Of a stretch of 43,500 nt of DNA, positions 42,302 through 43,500 are shown piece by piece (the first letter of the stretch is position 1; each line of letters starts with the position of its first letter). Source of the DNA: Oligoflexia bacterium (GTDB taxonomy: Bacteria > Bdellovibrionota > Bacteriovoracia > Bacteriovoracales > Bacteriovoracaceae). The notes beneath the pieces were generated by a model, which was not told the origin of the DNA, searched no databases, and saw only the letters and a program-made list of their open reading frames with translations. The stretch lies in contig JADFZW010000039.1 of assembly GCA_015232355.1 (NCBI GenBank), forward strand, positions 1-43,500, given 5' to 3'. The translations under genes were made by a program, and so were the position numbers.

Positions 42302-43500
42302 TTAATAGTGTGGGTATAAATCCATCATCTTATTCCACTGAATGATCTTTTCCTTTCGCAATTTTTCATCTGTCGGTAAGATCAAAGGTCTTCCTCTACC
42401 ATCGATTACAAGACCTACAACTCCACCCTTCACAACACACTTATAACTCTTTCCTTTGCCTTTTCCAGCATCAAAATTTTTCTCAGGATTCAATTCCACC
42501 TCTGCACTCTCACCATTTGCTAATGGATAAAATTTCATATCTCCAAAATTAATCGACTCAGACACCTGTCCTCTCTTACTCTCTGTAAAATTAATTTTAT
42601 AATCCATAATCTTTTGGCCATACTTTGCAAGACCTGCAGGAGTAATACAAGTTCCAAGATAAACAAGACAATCTCTTTCAAAAACTTCCGTAGCAGCTCG
42701 TTTATTAATCTTTGATAAAACTCCCAAGTGAGGCATCATAAAAATACTATCAACTGTCAACATGGTAATTCCCTCTGGTTGGAAGGCATCTATCATCATC
42801 GACATTGATTGATTTCTTCTTGGTGCATGCGAGAGCACTCCACCACTTCCTACAATCATATCAAGTTCCATCATCTTAATAATTGATTGTCCTGATTCTT
42901 CCTGACTAAATACATCTGAGAGTGAACGTGTTTGTTGAACGCCCTTTAATCCCACTGCTAACAATTTATGTTGATCAAATGATAAGCGTAGTGCCTCTCT
43001 AGAAATTGCTTGTTCGATTTTTAATTCATCAAGTGTTTGAGGAATTGTAGTCGGTCTGATCATCTTATTTTTAATTCGATCGCGCACATCTTTTTCATCA
43101 ACTTCAAATGAAAGCCATCTCATCACATTGGCCAATCCTGCATCTGCCAACACATTTGAGATGGAATAACTCATTCCATAGTTTGCGCTCACTGTACGAT
43201 TAAAAATTTCCCCTATAACAGAGAAGACATCGGTAGTAGCTCCACCGATATCAACACCAATAACATTTATATTATGAACTTTGGCCACTGTTTGCATGAT
43301 CTGCCCAACTGCTGCTGGAGTAGGCATAATATCAGTTGAAGTCATGGCCATTAATTTTTTATATCCTGGAGCTTGTGCCATCACATGCTCTAAGAATAGA
43401 TTTTGAATCTCAAGACGAGCAGGCATTAAATTTTCTCTCTCAAGTGTTGGTCGTAAATTATCTGTTACCACCAATGCCATCTTCTCTCCTAAAATTCCTT
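42302..43500 (-). CDS. MutL/GlmL-like ASKHA ATPase (5' end likely outside window)
   Basis: From an ATG at 43480 the product is 392 residues, but the frame stays open to the window edge (…ILGEK before this Met). The first ASKHA phosphate-binding motif expected in GlmL-family proteins is missing, so the true start is probably upstream. Visible motifs are VIGVDIGGATTDVFSV (about residues 74-89 from the Met), NRTVSANYGMSYSISNVLADAG, MIVGSGGVLSHAPRRNQSMSM and VYLGTCITPAGLAKYGQ. In glutamate-mutase clusters GlmL sits next to mutS/mutE and is thought to maintain the B12 enzyme. Here no mutase gene follows; the next genes encode a lipoyl/KOW protein and membrane proteins. Confidence 0.8.
   Translation of the reverse strand, partial: GILGEKMALVVTDNLRPTLERENLMPARLEIQNLFLEHVMAQAPGYKKLMAMTSTDIMPTPAAVGQIMQTVAKVHNINVIGVDIGGATTDVFSVIGEIFNRTVSANYGMSYSISNVLADAGLANVMRWLSFEVDEKDVRDRIKNKMIRPTTIPQTLDELKIEQAISREALRLSFDQHKLLAVGLKGVQQTRSLSDVFSQEESGQSIIKMMELDMIVGSGGVLSHAPRRNQSMSMMIDAFQPEGITMLTVDSIFMMPHLGVLSKINKRAATEVFERDCLVYLGTCITPAGLAKYGQKIMDYKINFTESKRGQVSESINFGDMKFYPLANGESAEVELNPEKNFDAGKGKGKSYKCVVKGGVVGLVIDGRGRPLILPTDEKLRKEKIIQWNKMMDLYPHY

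Overview
The window looks like a chromosomal segment of an AT-rich (roughly one-third G+C by eye), Gram-negative, at least facultatively anaerobic bacterium. Evidence for this is a MacA-MacB-TolC type tripartite exporter, many signal peptides and lipoboxes, a complete Hdr/Flx-type electron-transfer operon, a bacteriohemerythrin, and GGAG-type ribosome binding sites. A TIGR02147-type regulator next to secreted Cys-containing proteins, together with a MutL-like/DUF6754-type membrane operon, suggests Bdellovibrionota or Fibrobacterota rather than a mainstream proteobacterium. This placement is inference. I saw no IS element, phage gene, tRNA, rRNA or CRISPR array.

Layout. 1-3.7 kb: an edge-truncated gene, a membrane-anchored HD-domain protein and a FemAB/GNAT-like acyltransferase. 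3.8-10.9 kb: a seven-gene plus-strand operon, hdrC-hdrB-hdrA-flxD-flxC-flxB-flxA, encoding a predicted soluble NAD(P)H-linked heterodisulfide-reductase-type complex. 11-13.7 kb: a fused MFS/spermidine-synthase-like protein. 13.9-26.2 kb: mostly exported proteins of unknown function (Cys-Trp repeat protein, W-x-D-G-Y-Y lipoprotein, two related DUF4360-like proteins around a TIGR02147 regulator), interrupted by an isochorismate synthase, a CBS-pair protein and a small four-Cys protein. 26.5-31.4 kb: bacteriohemerythrin, then tolC-macA-macB. 31.5-35.7 kb: a receiver/PilZ-like protein, glutamate racemase and a Cys/Met-metabolism PLP enzyme. 35.7-43.5 kb: a minus-strand operon of a MutL(GlmL)-like ASKHA ATPase, a lipoyl-hairpin/KOW protein, a DUF6754-like protein and three further membrane proteins. 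It is followed closely by a CheY-like protein and an HD phosphohydrolase.

Two things stand out. First, the MutL-like/DUF6754-like operon has no mutase gene beside it and looks like an uncharacterised membrane complex served by a cytoplasmic ATPase. Second, the window is loaded with short tandem repeats. Inside genes the clear arrays have periods of 6, 9, 12 or 15 bp, and they create runs such as SASASA, NQNNQNNQN, TQxTQx, DKFADKFA and HEHEHE in otherwise ordinary enzymes. Between genes, periods of 7, 8, 10, 13 and 16 bp are also found. Slippage therefore seems active everywhere and is filtered by reading-frame selection in genes.
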